Of a stretch of 64,000 nucleotides of DNA, positions 12,423 to 23,120 are shown one piece after another; within the stretch, counting starts at the first letter, position 1, and every line of letters starts with the position of its first letter. Source of the DNA: Sciurus carolinensis (Eukaryota; Chordata; Mammalia; Rodentia; Sciuridae); contig NC_062213.1 in NCBI RefSeq assembly GCF_902686445.1, forward strand, positions 139,956,491 to 140,020,490, in the 5' to 3' direction. A program made the position numbers and the translations under genes. The notes beneath the pieces are model-generated. The model was not told where the DNA came from and searched no databases. It saw only the letters and a list, made by a program, of their open reading frames with translations.

Positions 12423-12709
12423 GTAATAGAGCTGTCTGGACAGCATCAAATCTTTTAAATCACCTATAATCTTATGTGATCTAATGATCATATAGCCTAA
12501 TTATTTTCTTAATTTTAAAATTTCTTTGACCACAATTTCATAAAGAGCTTTCCAACATTACCAAGTTAACTCCAGGCATCTTAAAGGAAAGAAAATCAGT
12601 ATTTAAATATTTCATCTTTGAGCTTTTTCAATTTTAAGAAAAATAATCACTGAATAAGCATTATTACTTTTGAAAATAACTATATGATCATAAAGTTGTA
12701 TTTGAAATA

Positions 12710-12860
12710 GAAGAACTGGATTTTAGCCTAGAAATCCACATATCATATGATCTTGGGCACATTATCTTAAGCTCTCCAGGCAGCTGTGTTTCATATAAGA
12801 AATGAGTAAATAGATTACACAATCTCTAAAAACCCTTGAATTAAAAAATTCTATAGCTTT
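12710..12860 (+). mobile_element. MIR SINE remnant
   Basis: 'tcatatgatcttgggcacatt' followed by 'atcttaagctctccagg' and 'gtttcatataagaaatgag' fits the central MIR block (GTGACCTTGGGCAAGTTACT and downstream). Confidence 0.5.
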
Positions 12861-12960
12861 GTCACTTCATGATTATGATTACCTCTTAAAAGTAATGGAA
12901 TTAAAAGCTACTGCCAGATGTTTTAAAGGTCATTAATGATAATTTACAATATAATTAAAA

Positions 12961-13077
12961 CAAAATTCAGAGTTTGTGTATGTAGCTCAGTGGTAGAGAG
13001 GTTGTCTAGCATGCTCAAGGCCCTGGGTTTGATCCTCAGCCCTAAAAGAGGCACAAAAAATAAAGTCAAAATTCAGA
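12961..13077 (+). mobile_element. ID SINE with perfect 11-bp target-site duplication
   Basis: The ID body (12972-13066) has an intact box A (tagctcagtggtagag) and a box-B-like GGGTTTGATCCTC, with a short A-rich tail. It is flanked by CAAAATTCAGA at 12961-12971 and again at 13067-13077, which defines both insertion ends. Duplication identity indicates a fairly recent insertion. Confidence 0.92.
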
Positions 13078-13938
13078 ATCAAAGAATCAATACATACTTA
13101 ATTTTAAGTGGGTATGTGTAATAATTCACCCACATAGGGGTAAGTTTTTATTATTGACTTATTCAAATAGACATTTGAACAAAATTTTAGATAACATTAG
13201 GTCTTTATGTTTTTACAAATTGTACCTTCTGTCTGATTTAAAAAAAAAACCCTAAAAGATGGTGTTTTATAATTGCATTAAAATTGATTTTGGGGGGAAA
13301 GAAAGTTTGTAACAAACTTAAGGGGTTTGGTGATTCCAGAAATGTTGCACATTAAGCTATAGCAAAATCAATATTAGTTGAAATGTAGTTTTAAATCATT
13401 TTGATAACACTAATACCTGTGTCTTGACTATTTCTTCTGGCAAAATATTCCAATGTTACATCTAAGAATAAGAGCATTGAACTAGAACTCTAGTCTACTT
13501 GGTAAAATCTCATTCTGTTGTCCCGAAACAAAATTCCTTTGTGATTTCCATTGAAAATTGCTTCTTTACCTCCTGATGTTCTCTGGGCTGCCCAGTGGCT
13601 GTTACATTTCAAACTAGAAACAGGAACTATGTGAGGGGAAATCATATGACTAGTATATAAATTCAGAAATATTTGTTCAGAATGCTTGTAGTTACTAGTG
13701 ACACACATAGGCACATCTATGCTTAACACTTTGTAGGGTTGTGATATTGTAGGGCTGTCATATGCTAGTCTGAACAATAAGGTGATAATCTCCCTCAGGT
13801 GTTTTCTGACACTTGTTATTTTCTAAATCTTTCCTGGATCTTGATCAGCTTTCAATGTAAAAAACACTGGTGTAAACCGTACCTCAGGATCTATGTTAAT
13901 CTAACTTAGATATCTAACTTAGATATATAAGACTCATA

Positions 13939-13940
<2 letters not shown>
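13078..13940. other. Unassigned AT-rich intergenic sequence
   Basis: No repeat or gene recognised. Confidence 0.5.

Positions 13941-13979
<39 letters not shown>
13941..13979. repeat. (GT)n microsatellite, about 18-19 units, uninterrupted
   Basis: Pure TG dinucleotides; likely length-polymorphic. Confidence 0.97.
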
Positions 13980-13980
<1 letters not shown>

Positions 13981-16318
13981 TTTAACTTGGCATATGTTGC
14001 CTTACTGTTTAATATTTATATCAGGCTATATTTATACTAGTTAAATGTTAAGTTTGCTAAAGACTGGGACTATGCTCTTCATCCTATTTGCATTGTTAAT
14101 CTTGTTTTTGAATGTACTCAATTTCCAATATGGACAGTTCAGTTAAATAAAATATTTAGTGCCATTAAAATTCTGGGATGGGATATAAGGCTTCTCCAAT
14201 GGTGGAGTAAGATCCTCTATAAATCTATATTTCAAAAAAAAACTATAAAACATTTGTAAAATTATTCAAAAATAACTTGTAAACTTCAGAAATTAGCCAA
14301 CAACTTATAAAAATATGAGGGTTGTTTAAAAATCTTTCCTTTAGAACAACAGGTTTTATAGTATTTTAACTATACCTTTTCCTTTATCCTCTGCCCAGCT
14401 CCACATAGCTCCTAAAAACCAGCCATCTTTAAATTATAGTATCAGTAAAAACTAGACATTATGCAAATATAGGAAGGAAAGACCAGGTTTAAACTTCACA
14501 AAAGTTCATCTCTAGAGGACAGTCACTATTTGACTTGTTAGCTCCCTGGAAAACTCTGTTCATAGTATTTTGTCATTATTTGATCTGTCTGGGAACTCCC
14601 ACTGCAGGAAAAGACCTATCCCCAGAGTGTAGAAAACATTCAGCAAAAATCATTTAACATCGCAGCTGCCTAAGGCTGCAATACCAGTTCAAGTAAACAG
14701 GAGTTTGGCTAAAAATTTAAAAGGAAGATCTGGGTAACAAGATATATATACAGCTTTGAAAATCTCTGGCACAATCTTAGAGTTCCAGAAGGATGTCGTG
14801 CACTTAACACAGGGTTGGGTGCACACCCAGGAGAGGACAAAAAGGGTTTCAGTCTCTCACCACTGTCTGGTTTTGAGGCCTTTCCCATATAAGAAGTGAA
14901 GAATAAGGTGAGGTTATCAAATAAGGCTGAGATGAAACCCCAACAAACAGAACTCCTTAACGAAAAGTGAAAGACTTACCAGGTCAAGGCAATTAGGGAA
15001 ATCTGTCCAATCTGTTGATCACTAAGATAACTAGGAGGAGACTTTAGGGGCTACATACCATGTACACCACAGGAAGCTCACATGATACAAACTCAGCCCA
15101 ACAAAGTCATGAACCAAATAAACAGCAGCAAAAGCAAAAACAAGAAGAGAACTACAAAACATCCTGAGGGAGAGAGGCTTAGAATTTCTGGAGTTTCCAT
15201 ATTTAATATCTCAAATATCCAGTTTCCAACAAAAACTTATGAATGCCATAAAGTAACAAGAAAGTATAGTTCCTACACTGGTGAAAAAGTAGCATATAGA
15301 AACTGATCCAGAGGGGACCAGATGTTGAAGTTACCAGATAAAGGCTTTAAATCAATTTTAAACATGATCAAAAAAGCACAAGTAAATATATCTGAAGAAT
15401 GAAAGGGAATTATAATAGCTGTCTCATCCAGTAGTCTTATCAATAGAGACAGAAATTATTTAAAAAAAATTGAAAACCTGTAGTGAAAAGAAAAATAAAG
15501 AAACCAAAAAACTCATTAGAGGTATTCAATTTCACAAATCTGATTTAAAAATATTCTGTGTATTCAAGAAGATCAATATACCTGAGATAGAATAAACTTA
15601 AGGGCATCCACACCTTGGTGCATTAGAGTTCAGCTGCTATTGTCCAAGATGGATAATCTTGAAAGCATGAAAAAATAAAAAAGTAGAAAAATTACACACT
15701 TATACAAAGGATCTTCAGTAAGATGAATAGTTGACTTCTCATCAGAAAACACAGAGACCTGAATGAAAGAGAATGAGAAAAAAAATTAAAAATGTTGGAA
15801 AAAATGAGAAAAAATAAAAGACTACTAACCAAGAGTTCTATATTCAGAAAGACTCTCTTCTAAACAATAAAAATTGATGGAGAATTGTTACTAGTTTATC
15901 TTTCATTTGAGAAATACTAAGTTCTCTAGGTTGAATATAAAAGTACCAGATGCCTATTCAAATCCGCACAAAGAAATAAAGACTCCAATAAAGTTAACTA
16001 CACAGGTAGATAGGAAAGATGGCATAAATACATTTTCATTTGTAAATCTTTCCTCCTCCTGATTTAAGAACAAGTGCTATACAAGCAATATTGATAAAAC
16101 TGTGTTGATGGGATCATGAAAATATTTAATTTATACCATAGTAACAGCACAAAGGAAGAATGTGAGGCAAGCACTCCTGCATAATACTAACAGGAAGTTA
16201 CTACTAATTGAAAATAGATTGCTTCAAGTTCAAGATGCTAATTTAATCCCCAGGCAACCATTACAGAAATAAATGAAATATAAAGACATAGGTATATAAA
16301 TAAAGTGGAACACTTTAG

Positions 16319-16320
16319 AA

Positions 16321-16370
<50 letters not shown>

Positions 16371-16372
16371 TT
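16319..16372. repeat. (AT)n microsatellite
   Basis: Nearly pure AT dinucleotides with two interruptions (TATGTAT, ATACAT). The minus-strand ORF of 81 codons over it is a product of this repeat. Confidence 0.95.
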
Positions 16373-17640
16373 TAGAGATATATATTTTCTGGAAATGATT
16401 TTGTTTAAATATATTTTTAACAAAAAGTATGGAAGTAATGAGGAATAGAGACAGACATAATAAATATGGAAAACAAATGGCAAAATAACATGAATTTTAA
16501 CTTACCAGTAATTACATTAAATTTAAATTTATTAAACACAACAATTAAAATTGACATCTATAACAAATGTACTTGAGATTCAAAAGAGCAAAAGTTGAAA
16601 ATATAACTTGGAAAACAATATGCCAGGCAAACATTAACTAAAGAAAGCTGGAATGGTGAAATTAATAAAAAACAAAATAGACAAAAAATTTACTAATAAC
16701 AAAGATTTATCATAACTAAAGGAATGATTCATCATATCCTACATATATATCATGTAATATATATCTTATATGTATGTTTATAACATACACGCACGTATAT
16801 ACACATATGTAATCTAAAGACAGTTCACATATATGCACCTAACATTAGAACCCCAAAATAACTTGAAGCAAAAACTGCATGGTAAGACAAGTAGGAAGAT
16901 AAGAAATGTAACAATAATTGTTAAGGGGCTATATATCCTACATTCAATAATTTCAGAAGATTAGCAAAGATATTAAACATCAAGTAGATCTAACCACCAC
17001 CTATGGAAGAATCTACCAAAGAAAAGAAGATGTATTTGGGACATTTTCCAGGGTCAACCATAGACCAGTACATAAAACAAGCCTCAATAAATTTAAAATG
17101 ATTGAAATAGTGCAAAGCACATTCATTCTCTAGACCCAATGAAACTGAACTGGAAATCAGCAATAGTAACAGAAGAAAAATTTGGAAATTAACAATAATA
17201 AAATTAAACAATATTCTATTAAATAACTAATCATTGGCTATAAATCATTAGTGAAATTTGGAAAGACTGAAATAACTGAAAACAAAAAAGCAATATAAGC
17301 AAAATTGTAGAATACTACTAAACAGGTGTTTAGTGAAAAAATTAGATTTATAAATGTCTATATTAAAAAAACAATAAGTTACACTTTCATTTCAAGAAAC
17401 TAGAAAAATAAATATAAAGAAATCTGGATGAAGAAAGTAGCAATAGAGCAAGAATTAACAACATAAAGAATAGAAAAAAAACAGAGAAATTGTTTTATGA
17501 TCAATGAATCTAAAAAGCTGGTTTTGTAGCATCAATAAATTGATAAACCTATAGCTAACTTATCAGTAATTATATTAAATGTAAATACTATAATTGGACT
17601 AGGAAAGGAGAAAGAAGAGTCAAATAACTAAAATCAGAAA

Positions 17641-17716
17641 TGGGGGTGGGGGAATGTAGTTCAGTAGTGAGCACTTCACCTAGTAAAGAAGCCCTAGTTT
17701 TGATTTCCAGTCTCAA

Positions 17717-17755
<39 letters not shown>
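17641..17755 (+). mobile_element. ID-type SINE, degraded, with (AAT)n tail
   Basis: 'gggggaatgtagttcagtag' is a mutated ID head and 'agaagccctagttttgatttcc' the box-B area. The tail has become an (ATA)n trinucleotide run from about 17718 to 17750. Inserted within L1M sequence. Confidence 0.7.
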
Positions 17756-18057
17756 TTAAAATATAGAACAGAATACCTCACTGCTCTTTTCAAAAAAGTA
17801 TTTCAAAAAATATTATGAACAACTCTATGCCAACAAATAAATAACTTAGATGAAAGAGAAAAAAATTTAAAAAGAATATACAAGTTACAAAAAGTGACTC
17901 AAGAAGAAAGAAAATCTAAAAATACCTAAATCAAGTAAGAAATAGAAGTAATTTAAAATTTTTCCACAAAACTTGCCAGGCCCAATATGCTAAACTGACA
18001 AATTCTGCCAAAAATTTAAAGAAGAATTAATGCTAGTTCTTCAGCAACTCTTCAGGA

Positions 18058-18101
18058 AGAAAAGAAGAAGGAGGAGAAGAGGAGGAGCAAGAGGAGGAAG
18101 G
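18058..18101. repeat. Purine-rich GAA/GGA tract
   Basis: Imperfect GAAGAAGGAGGAGAAGAGG-type repeats on the plus strand, inside the L1M. Confidence 0.85.
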
Positions 18102-18349
18102 GTCATTTCCCAACTCTTTTTATGAGGTTAGTATTATTTTAATTCTCAAACCAGACAAATTCATCAGAAGAAATGAATAAAAGTAAATTCTTTCATATCA
18201 CTAAAGACATTAAATTTCTCAACTAAATAGTAGTAAACAAGATGCAACAACAGATATAAAAGATAATTCACCAACATAAGAGGGATTTATCCTAGGAATG
18301 CAAAAATTGAAGGTTGTTTTAACTTTCAAAAACCAATGTATTCTTCCAT

Positions 18350-18788
18350 AGGCAGTAGATTCATTGATGACCCTGCAAAATCTGTCCACATCCCAGAACC
18401 TGTGAATGCAACCTTATTTGGAAAGTGTGTGAAGTAAGTAAGTTAATGATCTTGAGATAAGATCTGATTGAATTACCTAGGAGAGCCCTAAATCCAATAG
18501 CAATTGTCCTTGTAAAATATAAGGAAAGAAACACTTGAGTTAGATAGAAGAGGCAAAGAAGAGAGGGCATCAAACCCTGGGTCCCCAGAATTGGACTCTA
18601 GAGTTATACAGTCACAAGTCAAGGAACACCTAGAACTTCTAAGAGCTAGAAGGAAGAAATGATGCTTTCCTGAAAACTTTGGAGGTGGTACAGTCCTTCT
18701 GACACCTCGATTTTTACTTCTAGCCTCTAGAACAGGGAAAATGAATTTTGTGGTGATTTGTTATAGCAATCATGAGAAAATAATACAT
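18350..18788 (+). mobile_element. MLT1-like MaLR LTR inserted in L1M
   Basis: 'caaaatctgtccacatccc', 'cctgtgaatgcaaccttatttgg', 'aatgatcttgagataagatc', 'cttctgacacctcgattttt' and 'gtggtgatttgttatagcaatc' follow sense MLT1. L1M RT sequence breaks off just before and resumes just after. Confidence 0.75.
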
Positions 18789-20164
18789 ATGAGAGTAAAA
18801 TAGAAGATGAAACCCACATGATCATTTTAATAGATGCAGAGTTTGACAATAACCCAAACTTTTTGTAATAATAATAATAAACCAGCAATCTAGGAAAAGA
18901 CGGGAAATATCTTAAAACTGATAAAAGGCTAACCCATACTTAATGTTAAACGACTACATTCTTTGCCTTTAAGTGCAGAGACAAGTGTATCTGCTCTTGT
19001 GGACTTCAATTCAACATTGTATCTAGGTTTTAGTCAGGGGACTTAAGCAAGATCAAGAAATGAAAGATATATAGTTATAAAGAGGTAAAGCTATCCATAT
19101 TTTCAGAAGACATATTGAATATAGAAAGTCCTAAGAGATCCACTAAAAACTACTAGAATTAATAATTTTAGCAAAGTTGTAGGGTATAAAATCATTATAG
19201 AAAGGCAGCAATGTATAATCCCAAGATAAAATTAAGGAAAACAATTCCATTTGCAATGCCATCAAGGAGAATAAACCACTTAGCAATAAGTTAAATGAAA
19301 AAGTATAAAACTTACACACTGAAAAACTACAGAATGTTCAATGAAGGAAATTAAAGAAATTAAACCATGTCGCTGAATGCACACTTTATAATTTAAAAAC
19401 TTACTACTTGTAGTAGTTAAAACAGCATGGTAATAACAAAGATAAATATATAGATCAATGGAGTAAAATTGGAAGTCCAGAAATAAACTTTTTCCATGTA
19501 TGGTGAATAATGAACATTGGCAAAAATGTGGAGAAACTGCTATTGTAATACATTGCTAGTAGGATCGGAAAACAATCTAGTAGTTCCTCAAAATATTCAG
19601 TTACCATATGACCTGACAATTCTACTCCTAAGAACCTGAACAAAAGAAATGAAAGCACACAAACCATACGTACATGATGGCCAGAGCACCAGTTTACAAT
19701 ACAAAGTTGAAAACAACCCAAATGTCCATCAACAGTGGATGATAGCCAACAATGGAATAATCACATAATGAAATATTTGGCAATAAAAAAGGAAGCACTT
19801 CACCTACTGTAACACAGATAAACCTCAAAGATATAATGAATCAAAGAAGCCAGTCATGTATTATATGACCTCATTTATATGAAATGTTCAGAATGGGCAA
19901 ATTTGTAGGGACAGAAGTTACTTTAATGACTGCCTGGAGTTTGAAGGTTGGGAATGTGGTGAAAGATAATGAATAGGTATGAGATTTCTTTTTGGTTGAT
20001 AAAATATTCTAAAATCAAATTTTTGCTATGTTTACATAACTATGAGAATATGCTAGAAATCATTGAATTGTTTATTAAATGAGTGAAATTCAATGCTTTC
20101 AGTGAGTGACAGAAATAGATGCCTATATATATACATATATATATTATTTTTCCTATGTAAACAT

Positions 20165-20718
20165 ACCTATGATAAAGTTTAATTAACAAATTAGGCACAG
20201 TAAGGCATCAGCAAAAGCAACTAATAATAAAAAGGAACTGCTATAACAATACAGTACAAAGTTATGTGAATGTAGTCTCTCTCCATCTCTGGAAATTCTA
20301 TTATATTGTACTCAATCATGTTCTTTGGTTGGGGTGAGATGATCCAATAGCTATGTGAGAAGAAGAACTGAGGAAAGTGATGCAGGTACTTGGATAAAGA
20401 TTTAGGCTGCTCCTGGTCTTCAGACAACACATTAAAAGGAGGACACCTGTTTCAGGTGACCTTGGATCAATGAACCAGGAAGACGTACGGCAGGTTCATA
20501 GACAGCATGGAAATGCTGGACCAAGGATAATTCCCAGCTCAGGAGAGACAAAATGGGATAGTGTGAGATTTCAGCATGCTCCTCAGAGTAGCACACACAA
20601 TGTAAACTTCAGAATTGTGTATTTCTGTAATTTTCCATTTAATCATTTCAGATCACAGTTAACCATGGATAACTGAAAACAAGAAAAGTAAGACTGCAGA
20701 TTAGGGGGACTGCTGTAT
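20165..20718 (+). mobile_element. TcMar-Tigger DNA transposon remnant, non-coding
   Basis: 'acaaattaggcacagtaagg', 'caactaataataaaaagg', 'gttatgtgaatgtagtctctc', 'gtgaccttggatcaatgaacc', 'gagatttcagcatgctcctcagag', 'ttccatttaatcatttcag' and the terminal GATTAGGGGGACTGCTGTAT (20699-20718) follow a Tigger 3' half. Transposase coding sequence is not visible. Confidence 0.7.
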
Positions 20719-21307
20719 GCACTTCAATCCTATAACTTCATTCCTAGAAAAACTTCAGTGCAACATTTCTATGAGGAAATGCAAAGAACACTCATTACAA
20801 CATGGGTACAGTTGTCAAAATTAAGAACAGTTATTTCTCAATAGGAGCCTAAGTACACAAATTGGTAGGTAAAACCATATTCTGTCAGCCCTCTATAACC
20901 AGGGACTCCTATGCATGAATATGTCCAACTATAAGTTGAAAATATTCAGAAAAATAATTGTATTTGTACTGAACATGAGTAGCCTTTTGTTCTCATCATT
21001 ATCTCCTAAACAACACAATGTAACACCTGTTTACATAGCGCTTGCATTTTTTTGGTACTTTAAGTAATCCTGAGTTCATTTGGAAGATATGTTTAGGTTA
21101 TATGCAAATGCCACACTATTTTATATAAAGGGACTTGAGCATCTTCAGATTTTGGTATCTATGAAACATCTTGATGTCCGCTGGATACCCAAGGATGACT
21201 ATAATTAACTCCCATAAAGCTATTCAAATGAACAAATTAGAACTGTTCATATACATATGGGTAAGTATCACAAATAAAATACTGAAGAATAAAACCAAGT
21301 TATAACA
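20719..21307 (+). mobile_element. L1M ORF2 3'-end fragment, split by a MER2-like element
   Basis: Left part (20719-20880) has 'cattacaacatgggtacag' and 'tctcaataggagcctaag', in the style of L1 ORF2 'ttcattgcaacattgtttg' and 'ccatcaataggggaatgg'. The right part (21207-21307) has 'aaagctattcaaatgaacaaattag' and 'gggtaagtatcacaaataaaata', which continues the same L1 end. The MER2-like element occupies the gap. Confidence 0.5.
20881..21206 (+). mobile_element. MER2-like Tigger MITE
   Basis: Starts TCAGCCCTCTATAACCAGGG and ends GATACCCAAGGATGACTATA, with internal 'gttgaaaatattcagaaaaa', 'ttatatgcaaatgccacactattttat' and 'gggacttgagcatcttcagattttggtat'. The length (about 325 bp) and order agree with MER2-type non-autonomous Tigger elements. 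TA dinucleotides at both sides are compatible with TcMar insertion. Confidence 0.75.
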
Positions 21308-21829
21308 ATATCATCAAAAAAAAATAAAATACTTGGGAATCAATCTCACAAAAGAGGTGAAAGACCTCTACAATGAAAACTACAGAACACTAAAGAAAGA
21401 AATTTAAAAAACCTTAGAAGATGGAAAGATCTCCCATGTTCTTGGATAGGCAGAATTAATATTGTCAAAATGGCCATACTACCTAAAGTGCTATACAGAT
21501 TCAATGCAATTCCAATTAAAATCCCAATGATGTACCTTACAGAAATAGAGCAAGCAATTATGAAATTCATCTGGAAGAATAAAAAAACCCAGAATAGCTA
21601 AAGTAATCCTCAGTAGAAAGAGCGAAGCAGGGGGTATCGCAATACCAGATCTTCAACTCTATTACAAAGCAATAGTAACAAAAACAGCATGGTATTGGTA
21701 CCAAAATAGACAGGTAGATCAATGGTACAGAATAGAGGACATGGACACAAACCCAAATAAATACAATTTTCTCATGCTAGACAAAGGGGCCAAAAATATG
21801 CAATGGAGAAAAGATAGCCTCTTCAACAA

Positions 21830-23019
21830 ATGGTGATGGGAAAACTGGAAAACCATATGCAACAGAATGAAATTAAACCCCTATCTCTCACCCCGCACAA
21901 AACTCAACTCAAAATGGATCAAGGACCTCGGAATCAGACCAGAGACCCTGCATCTTATAGAAAAAAAGTAGGTACAAATCTTCAACTTGTTGGCTTAGGA
22001 TCAGACTTCCTTAACAGGACTCCCATAGCACAAGAAATAAAAGCAAGAATCAACAACTGGGATAGATTCAAACTAAAAAGCTTTCTCTCAGCAAAGGAAA
22101 CTATCAGTAATGTGAAGAGAGAGCCTACAGAGTGGAAGAATATCTTTGCCACTCATACTTCAGATAGAGCGCTAATTTCCAGAAACTATAAAGAACTCAA
22201 AAAACTCTACACCAAGAATACAAATAATCCAATCAACAAATGGGCTAAGGAAATGAACAGACACTTCACAGAAGAAGATGTACAAGCAATCAACAGATAT
22301 ATGAAAAAATGTTCAACATCTCTAGTAATAAGAGAAATGCAAATCAAAACCACCCTAAGATTCCATCTCATAGAATGGCGATTATCAAGAACACAAGCAA
22401 CAATAGGTGTTGACGAGGATGTGGGGAAAAAGGTACACTCATACATTGCTGGTGGGGTTGCAAATTAGTGCAGCCACTCTGGAAAGCAGTGTGGAGATTC
22501 CTCAGAAATCTTGGAATGGAACCACCATTTGACCCCGCTATCCCACTCCTTGGTCTATACCCAAAGGACTTAAAATCAGCATACTACAGAGATACAGTCA
22601 CATCAATGTTCATTGCTGCTCAATTCACCATAGCCAGATTGTGGAACCAACCTAGATGCCCTTCAGTTGATGAATGGATAAAGAAACTGTGGCATATATA
22701 TACAATGGAATATTACTCCACTATGAAGAATGATAAAATTATGGCATTTGCAGACAAATGGATGAAACTGGAGAATATCATGCTAAGTGAGATAAGCCAA
22801 TCTCAAAAAACTAAAGGACGAATGATCTCGCTGATAAGCGGATGGGGGGTGGGAGGGGTTAGAGTTAGGGTTAGGGTTTGGTTTAGGGTTAGTGATAAGG
22901 AGGGTGGTAAGAATGGAGGAAGGAAGGATTATATAGAGGGAAAAGAGGGGTGGGAGGGGTGGGGGGAAGGGAACAAAATAACAGTGAATCAAACAACATT
23001 ACCCTACGTAAATTTATGA
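21830..23019 (+). pseudogene. L1 ORF2 C-terminal pseudogene (two overlapping open frames)
   Basis: Two ORFs of 212 (21830-22468) and 183 codons (22468-23019) are the visible parts of one ORF2 broken by frameshifts. Only 21968-22370 of the first ORF and all of the second up to about 22845 are in the true ORF2 frame. The cysteine-rich C-terminal segment seen at 54085-54130 in the second copy ([18 protein letters not shown]) is out of frame here because of the 7-nt deletion. Confidence 0.85.
22857..22892 (+). repeat. Telomere-like TTAGGG repeats in L1 3' UTR
   Basis: Three exact TTAGGG units (two adjacent at 22865-22876, one at 22883-22888) plus TTAGAG and TTTGGT variants. The location relative to the ORF2 end matches the repeats at 54541-54570 and 55765-55808. 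Confidence 0.95.
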
Positions 23020-23120
23020 TTACACAAATGGTATGCCTTGACTCCATGTACAAATAGAGAAAGAACATGTATCCCATTTGTTTACAATAAAAAAAAGAAT
23101 ACCAATGGTCAACAAAAACA

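Larger units (their letters stand above)
14165..20090 (+). mobile_element. Near full-length but decayed L1M LINE, interrupted by later insertions
   Basis: Order of blocks is that of a sense L1M. A diverged 5' UTR (14165-15080) comes first. An ORF1-type region follows with 'atccagtttccaacaaaaac' near 15218 and a 'ctcatcagaaaacacagagacc' area near 15740. The ORF2 start is near 16499 ('cagtaattacattaaatttaaat'). Endonuclease and RT blocks follow, including 'acaaattctgccaaaaatttaaag' near 18000 and 'gggatttatcctaggaatgc' near 18281. A second RT block continues after the MLT1 insertion near 18810 ('cacatgatcattttaatagatgcag'). About 600 bp seem missing near 19490, where 'cagaaataaac' passes quickly into 'aatgtggagaaac'. 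The 3' UTR ends around 20090. Stops and indels are dense; no functional protein is encoded. Internal guests: (AT)n at 16319-16370, ID at 17641-17755, MLT1 at 18350-18788. Confidence 0.75.
21308..23120 (+). mobile_element. Young 5'-truncated L1 (copy 1): ORF2 C-terminal half and 3' UTR
   Basis: LINE-1 ORF2 encodes the endonuclease/reverse transcriptase; here only the region after the RT core remains. The true frame reads through [18 protein letters not shown] near 21326, has a TAA at about 21402, and continues with the KLNPYLSPRTKLNSKWIKDL block near 21870. A loss of one A in the 21961-21967 run shifts the frame. The ORF then runs to about 22370, where a 7-nt deletion relative to the copy at 53970 shifts it again. 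The last part (22468-23019) carries the C-terminal segment with [17 protein letters not shown], and the normal TGA after ISG is lost by deletion, so the frame runs into the 3' UTR. The 3' UTR has TTAGGG-like repeats (22857-22892), a GGGGTGGGAGGGGTGGGGGG tract, then AATAAA at about 23087 and a short tail. No target-site duplication found. Confidence 0.9.

Noticed and set aside
12936..13121. Plus-strand ORF containing CSSVVERLSSMLKALG
   Set aside because: It is the translation of an ID SINE, a familiar false gene call.
16238..16483. 81-codon minus-strand ORF with repeated Tyr-Ile
   Set aside because: Made by the (AT)n microsatellite.
22857..22892. True interstitial telomere or chromosome fusion point
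   Set aside because: The block sits at the same place in three L1 3' UTRs, is only about 35 bp and degenerate, so it is element sequence.
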